A stretch of DNA of 64,000 nt, taken from the NCBI GenBank assembly GCA_947489585.1, contig CANLEE010000001.1:490946-554945 (forward strand), in the 5' to 3' direction. A model generated the notes under the pieces. That model was not told the origin of the DNA and did no database searches. It saw only the letters and a list, made by a program, of their open reading frames with translations. A program made the translations under genes and the position numbers. The DNA comes from an uncultured Psychroserpens sp. Its GTDB lineage: Bacteria > Bacteroidota > Bacteroidia > Flavobacteriales > Flavobacteriaceae. Positions 18,659-28,646 of this stretch are shown here, piece after piece (within the stretch, counting starts at the first letter, position 1; each line of letters begins with the position of its first letter).

Positions 18659-19978
18659 GTGAGACTAAGTCATTTTTTTTACATTATACTCATATTTTTT
18701 TCAATTATAAGCTGTAGTACTTCAAAAGAGGTTGTTGCTCAAACATCTCAAAAAGAAATGTCAACTATTGAAAAACTATCGTCTATAAAAAATGTTATCA
18801 GTGTAGAGAAAAAATCACCTATAAATCACTTCGATGAGTATTATGAAATTTGGTTTAAGCAACCTATAGATCATAACAATAAATCTAAAGGTTTTTTTAA
18901 TCAGCGAGTGCTTTTGGGCTTTGAAAGCTATAATCTACCTGTTATTGTTGAACTGGAAGGCTATGGGATTAATTCAAAAAACGCAGGTGAACTAACAGCA
19001 CATTACAAAGTCAATGAGCTTATCATAGAACATCGTTATTTCAATCATTCTCGTCCTGAGACTATCGATTGGAATACACTAACTCTAGAAAATGCTGCTA
19101 AAGACCAAAATGTTATAATTAATGTAATTAGAGATACATTGTTCCCTAAATCTAAGTTTATAACAACAGGTGTTTCTAAAGGTTGCCAAACCACAATGGC
19201 ACATCGCAGATTCTTTCCAAATGCTGTCGATGCCAGCGTATGCTATGTAGGTCCATTAAACTACAAACGTGAAGATTCTAGAGTTTACAATTTTTTAAAA
19301 ACAGTGGCTTCACAAGAAGAAAGAGATAAAGTTATGGCATTTCAAAACCTTTGTTTTGAAAATAAAGCCGAACTATTACAAAAAATGAAAGATGAAGCTC
19401 TTGCAAAAGATATGTCTTGGGAATTTGGAGTCGACAAAGCTATAGAATATACCATTTTGCAATATGCATTTTCATTTTGGCAATGGGGAAAATCAACAGA
19501 TGATATTCCTACTCAAAATGCCTCAATAACGACTATTTATGAGCATTTAATTGAGGTCTCTGGCTATGATTTTTTTGAACAAAAATCAGTAAATAAACTA
19601 CAAGCTTATTTTTGGACAGCTTTAACTCAGCAAGGTATTTATGGTTATGAAACTGCACCTTTCAAAAGCTATTTAAACACTGAAGCTATTTATACATTTG
19701 ATTGGGCATTCCCTGAAAATGTTGCAATAACATATGATTTAAAACCGATGCAGGACATTAAACAATTTTTAGACACTTCGGCTGAAAATATGTTATTTAT
19801 TTATGGTGAATATGACCCTTGGACAGCTCTTGCTGTTGAATTAAATGCTTCAGCTGAACAAAGAGAGGTTTATAAATTTGTGAAACCAAAAGGTGATCAC
19901 AGAACAAAAATTATACACTTTTCAGAAAAGATGCAACAATCCATTTATAACATTATTAATGGCTGGTTATACAACTAA
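18659..19978 (+). CDS. S37 family (PS-10-like) tripeptidyl aminopeptidase lipoprotein
   Basis: 439 residues, starting at GTG; the next Met would remove the signal. The lipobox is IISC (Cys19), so it is a periplasmic or surface lipoprotein. The alpha/beta-hydrolase catalytic set of family S37 is visible: Ser173 in GVSKGCQ, Asp386 in GEYDPW and His414 in GDHRTK. The family signature VELEGYG and ELIIEHRYFNHSRPE are also present. S37 enzymes release proline-rich tripeptides or tetrapeptides from N-termini. Its stop abuts the stop of the convergent dehydrogenase gene with no spacer. Its place next to the hydroxyproline operon suggests it feeds that pathway from collagen-like peptides. Confidence 0.88.
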   Translation: MRLSHFFYIILIFFSIISCSTSKEVVAQTSQKEMSTIEKLSSIKNVISVEKKSPINHFDEYYEIWFKQPIDHNNKSKGFFNQRVLLGFESYNLPVIVELEGYGINSKNAGELTAHYKVNELIIEHRYFNHSRPETIDWNTLTLENAAKDQNVIINVIRDTLFPKSKFITTGVSKGCQTTMAHRRFFPNAVDASVCYVGPLNYKREDSRVYNFLKTVASQEERDKVMAFQNLCFENKAELLQKMKDEALAKDMSWEFGVDKAIEYTILQYAFSFWQWGKSTDDIPTQNASITTIYEHLIEVSGYDFFEQKSVNKLQAYFWTALTQQGIYGYETAPFKSYLNTEAIYTFDWAFPENVAITYDLKPMQDIKQFLDTSAENMLFIYGEYDPWTALAVELNASAEQREVYKFVKPKGDHRTKIIHFSEKMQQSIYNIINGWLYN

Positions 19979-21226
19979 TTAAAAACGCCTATCTGGATGA
20001 TACGCATTGATTTCTAGTGATGGTGTTTTGTTAGAAATCACTTCCGAAACTAATTTCCCTGTTGCTGTTGCCATACTCCAACCCATCATAGCATGCCCAG
20101 TAGCAATAGTTAAATTATCACATTTAGAAGACTTACCAATATAAGGCAAACCATCTGGAGAAACAGGTCGTAGCCCTGAAGACACATTATTCTTTTCTTC
20201 AGAATTTATAGCAATTTCTGGATAATATTTTGATACAGCTCCTGCAATAGCTTCAACTCTTACTTTATTTATACCGTGATTAATTCCAGCAATTTCCATG
20301 GTGCCCGCAAAACGTGTAAAACCATTCATTGGTGTCACTGCAACTTTAGACTCGGCTAAAATTGATGGAATCATTATTCCTGTTGATCGTGACGTATTAA
20401 TGCGATAACCTTTTCCTGCTTGTAGTAATAATTTTAATCCGAGTTTTTTACTGAGAATATGAGACCACGATCCTGCAGCAAGTATAAATTCATCTGCTTT
20501 TAAAACTTGCTTATTAGTTTTAATTGCTGAAATATGCCGATTAGAAATCTCTAAGTCTTCAACCCGTTCATTTTTGAAAAACTGAACACCATTAGCTTTT
20601 AAATACGATTTCATCTCTTCCATAAACTCATGAGGTGTTGTATGAGAGTCACAGCTATAATACGTTGCTCCTTTAACGCTTATTGCTGTATTTGGCTCCA
20701 TCACCTTAATGTCTTCTAAAGTCATTACTTTAGCGTCTAAACCTTCTTGTCTTGCTAAATTTGCCGTCTTAATCTCTTCTTCAAGTGCTTTTTCAGTTTG
20801 ACACAACATCAACAACCCCTTTTTCTCATAATGAAATGTAAAGTTCTCATCTCGCTTGATGTCATCATATAAATCCTGACTCAATAGCGCAATCGATTTA
20901 ATAGCAGGAATAGCTTTATTAACATGCTTTGAATTACAAGATTTATTGAAAGCCCAAACCCATTTTAAAAAATCTGGTTCTAATCTTGGTTTGATGTACA
21001 ACGGACTTGATGAATTGAACATCCATTTTATCCCTTTTTTCATCACACCTGGCGCAGAGAGCGGAATAATATGACTTGGCGACAAGTAACCAGCATTAAC
21101 ATAAGAAGCGCCTGAGTCCAAATTAGATTGGTCTACAACCGTAACCTGATATCCTTCTTTTTGAAGATAATAGGCAGAACATAAACCAATAATTCCACCA
21201 CCAATAACGATTATTTTTTTACTCAT
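19979..21226 (-). CDS. FAD-dependent D-hydroxyproline dehydrogenase (DadA-like)
   Basis: 415 residues of the DAO/DadA family. The N-terminal dinucleotide-binding motif is VIGGGIIGLCSAYYL, and the C-terminal FAD motif includes GLRPVSPDGLPYIG and GHAMMGWSMA. DadA-type enzymes oxidise D-amino acids to imino acids. In an operon with a 4-hydroxyproline epimerase, this one most likely converts cis-4-hydroxy-D-proline to 1-pyrroline-4-hydroxy-2-carboxylate, passing electrons to the respiratory chain. It is the last gene of the operon and starts 1 base after the S9 peptidase stop. D-amino-acid dehydrogenase in the broad sense is certain; the hydroxyproline substrate is inferred from its neighbours. 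Confidence 0.88.
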   Translation of the reverse strand: MSKKIIVIGGGIIGLCSAYYLQKEGYQVTVVDQSNLDSGASYVNAGYLSPSHIIPLSAPGVMKKGIKWMFNSSSPLYIKPRLEPDFLKWVWAFNKSCNSKHVNKAIPAIKSIALLSQDLYDDIKRDENFTFHYEKKGLLMLCQTEKALEEEIKTANLARQEGLDAKVMTLEDIKVMEPNTAISVKGATYYSCDSHTTPHEFMEEMKSYLKANGVQFFKNERVEDLEISNRHISAIKTNKQVLKADEFILAAGSWSHILSKKLGLKLLLQAGKGYRINTSRSTGIMIPSILAESKVAVTPMNGFTRFAGTMEIAGINHGINKVRVEAIAGAVSKYYPEIAINSEEKNNVSSGLRPVSPDGLPYIGKSSKCDNLTIATGHAMMGWSMATATGKLVSEVISNKTPSLEINAYHPDRRF

Positions 21227-23485
21227 TTACTCCCATTTAAAATTCCAAATAGGTTCAGTTTCTAATAGATGTCTTACGAAATAATTCCATCGTTTTTTGA
21301 TGAAATATTTCCTGTGTTCTCCTTGATAACCGTGCCGTTGACTCGGTAAAATTAACAAATCAAATTCTTTATCTGCTTTTACTAAAGCCTCTGCTAATTT
21401 GAAAGTCGCCGAAGGATTTACATTGTCATCTAAACTCCCATGAACTAACAATAATTTTCCTTTCAAGCTAGCGGCATTGGTAATATTAGACACCTCTTGA
21501 TATGTAGAATCCACAGGCCAACCTTGATACATTTCTGGCCACCAAGCTTTTTCCATTCTAAAATCATGATCTGCTGAACTTGCCACACCAACCTTATACA
21601 TATCTGGAAAAGCCAACATAGCTCTTCCTGTGTCATAACCACCTGCCGAATGCCCATGAATACCAACACGGTTAGTATCTATCCAACTGTACTTTTTTCC
21701 TAAATATGTTATCGCTAACACATGATCTTCCAAATTATTCCCCATATTCTTGTATGAATAATCATGAAAAGCTTTAGAACGACCCGATGTTCCTAATCCG
21801 TCAACCACCATTACAATAAATCCAAGTTCAGCCAAAGATTGATTTCTAAATATTCTAGAATAGCTCTTAGGAAACACTTGGGTATGTGGACCTGTATAAG
21901 TGGCATCAATTATTGGGTACGATTTTGAAGCATCAAAATTCGAAGGCTTCCATAAGGCGCCATAAATTGTTGTTTTGCCGTCCTTTGCAGTAAGCTCAAA
22001 AACTTCAGGAGCTTTCCACCCTTTAGACCTAGCATCAGAAGCATCTGCCTGAGTTAAGTTAGCTACTATCTTGCCAGAATTAGCAGCTCTTAAAACAGTT
22101 TGAGTTGGAATGCTAATGGTTGAATAATTATCAACAAAGTGTTTACCATCTTCAGAAAACTGAACATTATGATGTGTGTTTTCAGGAGTAAGTAAGGTTA
22201 CAATTCCTGAAAAGGTCACTTTATAAATGCGCTGATGATAAGGGTTGCTATTATTTTCTTTTCCTGATGCCGAAATATAAATTGTTTCAGTCACTTCATC
22301 AGTGTGAACAACTGCGTTTATATAATAATTACCATTAGTTAAAGCTTTTGTTTTATTCGTTTTTAAATCAACAATATAAAGCTGTCTCCAACCGCTCCTT
22401 TCAGATAAAAAAATCACTTTTTGCTTGTCATCAAATTTCCGAAACCAAAAATTATCAATATTAGTTTTACTGGTTTCTTCAACAACCGTTTCCGCTATTC
22501 CTGTATTGAGATTAAGGTGCTTTAAAACTTCTTTTTGATAACCACGTTCTGAATAATTTGCCAACAATTCACCTGATGTATTTAACCATTCTATACCAAC
22601 TGAATTGATATGAGTCCCTTTTGGCAAACTTGTTTTCACTTCTTTCTTCGTATCTATATTATAAAACACAGGTTCAAGATGGACCATTGTAGTATCTCCT
22701 GGCGAACCACGATAATAAGACAAAAGTTTAGGCTTATATAGTGAATCTATACTGTAATCTAAAAGATACATTTTCTCAGCAGTTCTAGTATCTACAATTG
22801 AAGTTGCCAACCATTTAGAATCTTCAGACCAATTGACATAAAAGCGTTTTGGCCGTTCGTCATTTTCACCTTCCATTTTATCATACCAACCATACCAAGA
22901 AGCATATTCATATCCTTTTTGACCTTTGGTGCTTAATTGATATTCTTTTTCATCTTCTATAGATTTTATAAATAGATTATAATCTTTGGTATAAGCCATC
23001 CATTTCCCATCTGGAGATGTGCTTTCAAACAAGTTGTTCTCTTCTTCTTTTTTACCCTCAACTTCAACTAAGGTATATGTTTCTAAGTCTAAAGTATATG
23101 CTTTGTTATCTACAGTTATGGATAAGTTTCCTTGTTCTGTTCGCTCTATATTAGACAACGAAAGATCATTTCCTTTGGTCTCTTTTTCTAAAACCTTGCT
23201 TAAAACTGTAGCTAGTTTGTCGTGGTCAAACAACGGTTTTACTTTGTAATCTGAAAATGATACTGTGTTGTATGTTTTCCCTTGTTTTGAATAATCGATA
23301 AACCAAACTCCTGAAGTATCCTTAAACCAATTCACTTGTGCATGAAGGTTGAAAGCTGTTTTATTATTGTAATTAGCATACATAAAACTAACAGCTCTTT
23401 TATAATCATCTTGCGTAATTTTTTGAGCCTGAATCGATCCTATTGAAAAGCCTATTACAATAAGAATAAAGTACAATTGTTTCAT
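21227..23485 (-). CDS. S9 family dipeptidyl-peptidase IV-like serine peptidase
   Basis: 752 residues with a signal peptide (FSIGSIQAQ). An N-terminal eight-bladed beta-propeller (DPPIV_N, residues ~60-480) is followed by the alpha/beta-hydrolase domain with nucleophile Ser613 in GHSAGGYD. The Asp of HGSLDDNVNP and the His of QRHGYQGE complete the triad. Most DPP-IV enzymes have GWSYGG at the nucleophile, so GHSAGG is a variant. Such enzymes remove Xaa-Pro dipeptides. Placement between the epimerase and the dehydrogenase suggests that it releases proline or hydroxyproline-containing dipeptides in the periplasm for this pathway. Confidence 0.9.
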   Translation of the reverse strand: MKQLYFILIVIGFSIGSIQAQKITQDDYKRAVSFMYANYNNKTAFNLHAQVNWFKDTSGVWFIDYSKQGKTYNTVSFSDYKVKPLFDHDKLATVLSKVLEKETKGNDLSLSNIERTEQGNLSITVDNKAYTLDLETYTLVEVEGKKEEENNLFESTSPDGKWMAYTKDYNLFIKSIEDEKEYQLSTKGQKGYEYASWYGWYDKMEGENDERPKRFYVNWSEDSKWLATSIVDTRTAEKMYLLDYSIDSLYKPKLLSYYRGSPGDTTMVHLEPVFYNIDTKKEVKTSLPKGTHINSVGIEWLNTSGELLANYSERGYQKEVLKHLNLNTGIAETVVEETSKTNIDNFWFRKFDDKQKVIFLSERSGWRQLYIVDLKTNKTKALTNGNYYINAVVHTDEVTETIYISASGKENNSNPYHQRIYKVTFSGIVTLLTPENTHHNVQFSEDGKHFVDNYSTISIPTQTVLRAANSGKIVANLTQADASDARSKGWKAPEVFELTAKDGKTTIYGALWKPSNFDASKSYPIIDATYTGPHTQVFPKSYSRIFRNQSLAELGFIVMVVDGLGTSGRSKAFHDYSYKNMGNNLEDHVLAITYLGKKYSWIDTNRVGIHGHSAGGYDTGRAMLAFPDMYKVGVASSADHDFRMEKAWWPEMYQGWPVDSTYQEVSNITNAASLKGKLLLVHGSLDDNVNPSATFKLAEALVKADKEFDLLILPSQRHGYQGEHRKYFIKKRWNYFVRHLLETEPIWNFKWE

Positions 23486-23496
23486 CTGTTTCGTTT

Positions 23497-24507
23497 TTAA
23501 ATCACCTGAAACCCAAATGCATATGGATCATCTTCGGGGTCAATGGTAATCGTATTATATCCATATATTTTTGCCCAACCTTGAATACTAGGAATGATTG
23601 CTTGTCTTCCATGTAGTTCTGTTTCTTCCTCAACACGTCCAATAAATTTAGATCCAATAAAGCTTTCATGTACAAAAGGTTCTCCGCGTTTCAATTTTCC
23701 TTTTGCATAGAGTTGTGCTAAACGCGCAGATGTTCCTGTACCACAAGGGCTTCGATCTATAGCTTTATCACCATAAAATACTGCATTTCTGCCTGAAGAA
23801 GCATTGTCTATTGGATTTCCTGTCCAAAGCATATGTGACACATCACGTATGGTTTCATTTTCTGGATGAATAAATTGATTTGGATAAGCTTTATTAATTC
23901 TATTTCTGACGATTTGAGAGTATTGAATAATTTGACTAGCAGTAAAATCATGCACCCCAGAAAAATTATCCTGAGGATCAACTATTGCATAAAAATTACC
24001 TCCATACGCTACATCAAAAGTAATTGTTCCTATGTCTGGGCAATCAATTGTTAAGCCTTCAGCTGCCAAATAGCTTTTTACATTGGTGAGCTTTACCCAA
24101 TCCACCTTATTCCCGGTTTGTAGATATTCGATTTCAACTAAACCCGCTGGTGCTTCCATTTTAATTTTTCCAGGTGTTTTAGGGATAACTAATCCCTCTT
24201 CAATCGCAATAGTAATGGTTCCAATAGTACCATGACCACACATAGGCAAACAACCGGAGGTTTCAATAAATAAAATAGCAAAATCATGCTCTGGATTATG
24301 AGGTGGATACAAAATACTCCCGCTCATCATATCATGACCACGAGGCTCAAACATTAAACCTTTGCGAATCCAATCATAATGCTGTAAAAAATGTTGACGC
24401 TTTTCACTCATTGAACCACCAACTAATTCTGGGCCTCCTTCTTTAATAACTCTTACGGGGTTACCACAAGTGTGTGCATCAATACATACAAACGTTGATT
24501 TATTCAT
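23497..24507 (-). CDS. 4-hydroxyproline 2-epimerase
   Basis: 336 residues of the proline racemase family. Both catalytic cysteines are present: Cys90 in MCGHG and Cys255 in SPCGTGT. This separates it from trans-3-hydroxyproline dehydratases, which have Thr or Ser at one site. It should convert trans-4-hydroxy-L-proline to cis-4-hydroxy-D-proline in the cytosol. It lies in an operon with the dehydrogenase, the deaminase and the semialdehyde dehydrogenase of the same route. Its start overlaps the stop of the membrane-protein gene upstream by 1 base. Proline racemase activity is an alternative, but the gene context favours hydroxyproline. Confidence 0.92.
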   Translation of the reverse strand: MNKSTFVCIDAHTCGNPVRVIKEGGPELVGGSMSEKRQHFLQHYDWIRKGLMFEPRGHDMMSGSILYPPHNPEHDFAILFIETSGCLPMCGHGTIGTITIAIEEGLVIPKTPGKIKMEAPAGLVEIEYLQTGNKVDWVKLTNVKSYLAAEGLTIDCPDIGTITFDVAYGGNFYAIVDPQDNFSGVHDFTASQIIQYSQIVRNRINKAYPNQFIHPENETIRDVSHMLWTGNPIDNASSGRNAVFYGDKAIDRSPCGTGTSARLAQLYAKGKLKRGEPFVHESFIGSKFIGRVEEETELHGRQAIIPSIQGWAKIYGYNTITIDPEDDPYAFGFQVI

Positions 24508-25043
24508 TAGCTTTTAAATATTAAAAAAGTACCTATTGGCATCAAAAACATACAGCCAATCAAAAAAAGGATAAATCGAAGCCTTTTAACAATTGGATAA
24601 AATCTATGAATTAAAATAATTGGTGGTTTGTCTTTGCTATACTTTTCTACAAGTTTATATTTAGAATGATGGGTTTTAAGTGACTTATAAACCGAAATAA
24701 TCATTTTAATCGAACATGATCTATCTACATAGAATTTGAAAATATTATGATAAAAAATTTGCTGATATCTATTTCTTAATTTCAAGTGCTCTATAGGTTT
24801 CAATTCTAATTTTGAGTCATTTTTCAAGTCAATTAATGCTATCATTTCTTTGGTGATTTGGCCATGATTTACACCTTCAACACAAATAGTATAGTCTCCT
24901 TGAGCTTCTATATTGAATGCCGTTTCTAATCTATTAGATATATTAATTGGAGAAACTCTATTGTATTTGCTGTATGATCTAATTGCAATTCCTAAACATA
25001 GAACTCCAATTGAAACGAATATTAAACCAGCAACTACAATCAT
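24507..25043 (-). CDS. small membrane protein of unknown function in the hydroxyproline operon
   Basis: 178 residues, no family recognised. A membrane helix at residues ~1-22 and another at ~153-175 (LRFILFLIGCMFLMPIGTF) flank a soluble middle of about 125 residues with alternating strands. The gene overlaps both neighbours by 1 base, so translational coupling with the peptidase upstream and the epimerase downstream is likely. The layout (two helices around a soluble domain) does not look like a transporter. Its constant partnership with the pathway would be worth testing. Confidence 0.7.
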   Translation of the reverse strand: MIVVAGLIFVSIGVLCLGIAIRSYSKYNRVSPINISNRLETAFNIEAQGDYTICVEGVNHGQITKEMIALIDLKNDSKLELKPIEHLKLRNRYQQIFYHNIFKFYVDRSCSIKMIISVYKSLKTHHSKYKLVEKYSKDKPPIILIHRFYPIVKRLRFILFLIGCMFLMPIGTFLIFKS

Positions 25044-26779
25044 TAGTTTATATTTTTTGAAATATAATCATTAACACGTTTTTCAAGAATTGATAATGTA
25101 ACTGTTCCTTGCTCTAAAATAACTTCATGAAATGCTCTAATATCAAATTTAGCTCCTAATTTCGTTTCGGCTTTTTTGCGTAATTCTCTAATTTTCAATT
25201 CTCCGATTTTATAAGACAACGCTTGTCCTGGCCAAGAAATGTAGCGATCTGTTTCTGTATTTATTTCGTGCAAGGATAATGCTGTATTAGAGGACATATA
25301 ATCTACAACTTGATCTCGTGTCCAACCTTTAGCATGAATACCAGTATCTACAACTAATCGGCAAGCACGCCACATTTCATAAGTCAATTTCCCAAATTGT
25401 TCATATGGCGTTCTATACATTCCCATTTCGTTAGCTAAAAACTCTGAATATAAACCCCAACCTTCTCCGTAAGCAGAGAGATAAAGGTTTCTTCTAAACT
25501 GAGGAATACTATCACCTAGCTCATTATTTAAACTTCCTTGAAGATGGTGTCCTGGTACTGCTTCATGCACTGTTAAAGCCGGTAAGGTATACAAGGTTCT
25601 ACTTGGTAAATCATAGGTATTCACCCAATAATAACCTGGCTCTGTACTTTCTTTTGATGTTCCAATATAGCGTCCACTTGTATATTTGGGAGCAATGGCA
25701 TCTGGAACTGGTGCAACACCATAAGGTTTTCTCGGTAAGGTTTTGAAAAAACGTGGTAATTGCGCATCAGCACGTTTTGCCATATCCCTTGCTATCATCA
25801 ATAACTCTTCAGGTGTTTTAGCATAAAATTGCTCATCAGTTCTTAAAAAGTTAAAAAAACCGGCAAAGCTACCTTTAAAGTTTAAATCTGAAATAATCTG
25901 TTCCATTTCAGCTTTAATTCTCGCAACTTCTTTGAGACCTATCTGATGAATATCATCAGCCGAATATTCTGTACTTGTAGTATAAAAATTAATTCTGTCT
26001 TGATAATACGCCTTTCCATTTGGCGTTTCAGAAACGCCTAAAGTAGTTCTTGTTTTTGGGAGATATTCAGATTCAAAAAAGGTTTTTATACGTCTAAATT
26101 GAGGTGTCACATTAATTTCTACAGCTTCTTTTGCAGCGGCTAAAACAGAATCTTTTTGAGCTTGAGTTAAATCTGAAGGCAAATTCTTAAAGGGTGAATA
26201 ATAATAACTATCCTCAAAGCTTTCCACAATATTGTCATTATAAGTTGATTCATATCCTTTAAAAATAACCAAGGGCTGAGAGACTCCTTTTTCTAAACCT
26301 TCTCGAAGATTTACCAAATGTTGGTCTACAAACGCAGGAATAGCGTTTAGTGTATTTAGATAGTTTTTAACTTGCTCATAATCATTTAAAGGTCGCACTT
26401 CATAGGTGAGATTACTGTGAAAACCTGTATCAGATAGCAATGGGTTTAAAAATTGTTCGAATTCGTAGTAGTTGATTTGATCTTGTAATACAAACTTTAA
26501 AAGCTCTGCTGAAATCTGATCTGTTTCACTTAAATTCTCAAACTCAATTTGAGCAAGTTCATCTAATTTCTCTTGAGCAAATTCTGCTTGAGACTTGTAA
26601 TATTCTTTTGTAAAAAGACCCAAAGGATATGCTTCTTTGTCATATCCTTCGTTGTCTTGATAGCTATTAATTATTTGGCTTAAATCTTTTGGTTTAGTTT
26701 CAGATTTTTCTTTTTCACATCCAAAAATGAATAGCAGTGTTATTAATATAGGGATTATCTTATAATATCTCATATACAA
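25043..26779 (-). CDS. DUF885 family metallopeptidase-like lipoprotein
   Basis: 578 residues. The signal ends in lipobox IFGC (Cys21). The DUF885 core carries a zinc-type motif HEAVPGHH (starting His405), followed by the typical GEGWGLYSEFL, in which the second Glu could be a ligand. DUF885 proteins are predicted zinc peptidases. It overlaps the semialdehyde dehydrogenase gene by 10 bases and the small membrane protein gene by 1 base. Together with the S9 and S37 peptidases, it suggests that the operon takes up and degrades whole peptides rather than free hydroxyproline alone. A second start two codons downstream is possible. Confidence 0.85.
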   Translation of the reverse strand: MYMRYYKIIPILITLLFIFGCEKEKSETKPKDLSQIINSYQDNEGYDKEAYPLGLFTKEYYKSQAEFAQEKLDELAQIEFENLSETDQISAELLKFVLQDQINYYEFEQFLNPLLSDTGFHSNLTYEVRPLNDYEQVKNYLNTLNAIPAFVDQHLVNLREGLEKGVSQPLVIFKGYESTYNDNIVESFEDSYYYSPFKNLPSDLTQAQKDSVLAAAKEAVEINVTPQFRRIKTFFESEYLPKTRTTLGVSETPNGKAYYQDRINFYTTSTEYSADDIHQIGLKEVARIKAEMEQIISDLNFKGSFAGFFNFLRTDEQFYAKTPEELLMIARDMAKRADAQLPRFFKTLPRKPYGVAPVPDAIAPKYTSGRYIGTSKESTEPGYYWVNTYDLPSRTLYTLPALTVHEAVPGHHLQGSLNNELGDSIPQFRRNLYLSAYGEGWGLYSEFLANEMGMYRTPYEQFGKLTYEMWRACRLVVDTGIHAKGWTRDQVVDYMSSNTALSLHEINTETDRYISWPGQALSYKIGELKIRELRKKAETKLGAKFDIRAFHEVILEQGTVTLSILEKRVNDYISKNIN

Positions 26780-28353
26780 TCATGTGTTTGCTTATTATTA
26801 ACTAGCCTAGAAATGCCTAACGGGTTTTCGTTTTTAAGTTCTTCAGGAAGCAAGTCATTGGGCCAATCTTGATAGCTAAATGGTCTCACCCAACGGTTTA
26901 TAGAGTGAATCCCAACAGCTGTAAAACGACTATCGGTTGATGCAGGATATGGTCCACCATGGACCATTGAAGGACACACCTCAACTCCAGTTGGTACGCC
27001 GTTATAAATAATGCGCCCGACTCTATTTTGCATTGCTGAAATAACCTCAGTATAGTTTGAAGCTTCGTTAGGTTCAGCAATAACAGTTCCTGTTAATTGT
27101 CCTTCTAATTTTGAAATAACCTGTTCTAGTTGATTGGCATCTTCACATTGAACTACCATAGAATATGGTCCAAAAACTTCTTGATGCAGCGTTGGGTTTT
27201 CTAAAAATGTTGTGCCTTTAACTGTAGTAATCACTTGTTTTGCATAATTTGCTTGCACCTCCGAATTATAATCTACACTAATTACTAAGTCTGGTTGCGC
27301 CAAAGCTCTCGCTTTATTCGATTCATAGGCACCAACAATATTTGGATGCAACATACATGAGGGTTCTATTTTCAAAATATCTTCGGAAAGTGTCTTAATA
27401 AAATGAGTTAATGCATCACTTTCAATACCTAAAAGCAATCCAGGATTTGTACAAAATTGCCCAGTTCCTAGAGTAATAGAACTGGCATAGGTTTTGGCTA
27501 GGGCTTCTCCTCTATTTTTTATAGCATCTGGCAAAATGACAACAGGATTAATACTTCCCATTTCAGCGAATACAGGAATAGGTTCTTCGCGTTGTGCAGC
27601 CAAATCGTAAAGTGCTCGACCTCCTTTTATACTTCCAGTAAAACCAACAGCTTTCACTTCTGGATGTTTTACTAACTGAGTTCCTACATCAATTCCGCTA
27701 CTATTTAAATTAGAAAAAACACCATTAGGCATTCCTGTTTTTTGTGCAGCTTTTATAATTGCAGAAGCTACCAATTCACCCGTTCCGGCATGCATAGGGT
27801 GTGATTTTACAATAACAGGACAACCAGCAGCTAATGCAGCTGCAGTATCACCACCAGCTGTAGAATATGCTAAAGGAAAATTACTTGCTCCAAAAACAAC
27901 TACTGGACCTAAAGGGACCATTAGTTTACGAATATCAGATTTTGGCATCGGTTGTCGTTCTGGTTGTGCCGTATCAATAGTCGCTTCAACCCAAGACCCT
28001 TCAGCTACTAATTCAGCAAAAGATCGTAATTGTCCTATCGTTCGTCCACGTTCACCTTTGGCTCTTCCTTCAGGCAATCCTGTTTCAGAGCAGTAGGTTG
28101 AGACGAGCTCATCATCTAAAGCTAATATTTCGTCTGCAATAGCATTTAAAAATGTAGCCTTTTTTTCACCAGATATACTTCGGAAGGTTTTAAATGCTTC
28201 AGAAGCTAAATGTGCTGCCTCATTAATTTCACTGATAGTTGCTTCGGTAAATACATGGCTGTTTTCAATATTTAACTGAGGGTTGAATGTTGTATAAGTT
28301 GTATCGCCTTTAGCAGATTGTTGATATCCTATATAATTTTTTCCTGAAATCAT
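26770..28353 (-). CDS. 2-oxoglutarate (alpha-ketoglutaric) semialdehyde dehydrogenase
   Basis: 527 residues of the aldehyde dehydrogenase superfamily, in the branch used for alpha-ketoglutaric semialdehyde. The catalytic Glu264 (AEMGSINP) and Cys301 (GQFCTNPG) and the cofactor loop VGFTGSIKGG are visible. It should oxidise 2,5-dioxopentanoate to 2-oxoglutarate with NAD(P)+, the last step of 4-hydroxyproline degradation, feeding the TCA cycle. The preceding deaminase gene lies just upstream in the operon. The start overlaps the zinc-ribbon gene by 4 bases (ATGA), indicating coupling. Sugar-acid pathways use the same enzyme, but here the epimerase fixes the context. Confidence 0.9.
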   Translation of the reverse strand: MISGKNYIGYQQSAKGDTTYTTFNPQLNIENSHVFTEATISEINEAAHLASEAFKTFRSISGEKKATFLNAIADEILALDDELVSTYCSETGLPEGRAKGERGRTIGQLRSFAELVAEGSWVEATIDTAQPERQPMPKSDIRKLMVPLGPVVVFGASNFPLAYSTAGGDTAAALAAGCPVIVKSHPMHAGTGELVASAIIKAAQKTGMPNGVFSNLNSSGIDVGTQLVKHPEVKAVGFTGSIKGGRALYDLAAQREEPIPVFAEMGSINPVVILPDAIKNRGEALAKTYASSITLGTGQFCTNPGLLLGIESDALTHFIKTLSEDILKIEPSCMLHPNIVGAYESNKARALAQPDLVISVDYNSEVQANYAKQVITTVKGTTFLENPTLHQEVFGPYSMVVQCEDANQLEQVISKLEGQLTGTVIAEPNEASNYTEVISAMQNRVGRIIYNGVPTGVEVCPSMVHGGPYPASTDSRFTAVGIHSINRWVRPFSYQDWPNDLLPEELKNENPLGISRLVNNKQTHDCI

Positions 28354-28616
28354 CTTTTTTTAATTCGTTTTTGGTGCTTTTCAATATCTACAGGTTTGTG
28401 AACTACTGTTTTAGATACTGGGTATTTTTTTAATAGCGCTTCAGGTCGGATAGGTCGTTTTTCAAATCCACCTCCGCAATTAGGACACACATGATGTAAT
28501 ATGTTTTCGACACAATCAATACAATAGGTACATTCAAATGTACAAATCATAGCCTCCTTAGAGTCGAATGCTAAGGTTTTATTACAATGTTCACATGTTG
28601 GTCTTATCTCTAACAT
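28350..28616 (-). CDS. DUF1272 family zinc-binding protein
   Basis: 88 residues. Two treble-clef-like cysteine groups (CEHC near residue 8, then CTYCIDC and CPNC near 30-47) are typical of DUF1272. The C-terminus is basic (KHQKRIKKR). Function of the family is unknown. It is embedded in the hydroxyproline operon, overlapping the semialdehyde dehydrogenase by 4 bases, and lies 30 bases after the deaminase gene. Confidence 0.85.
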   Translation of the reverse strand: MLEIRPTCEHCNKTLAFDSKEAMICTFECTYCIDCVENILHHVCPNCGGGFEKRPIRPEALLKKYPVSKTVVHKPVDIEKHQKRIKKR

Positions 28617-28646
28617 TTAAATTCTTTATGCAGTTCTGAATAGCGG

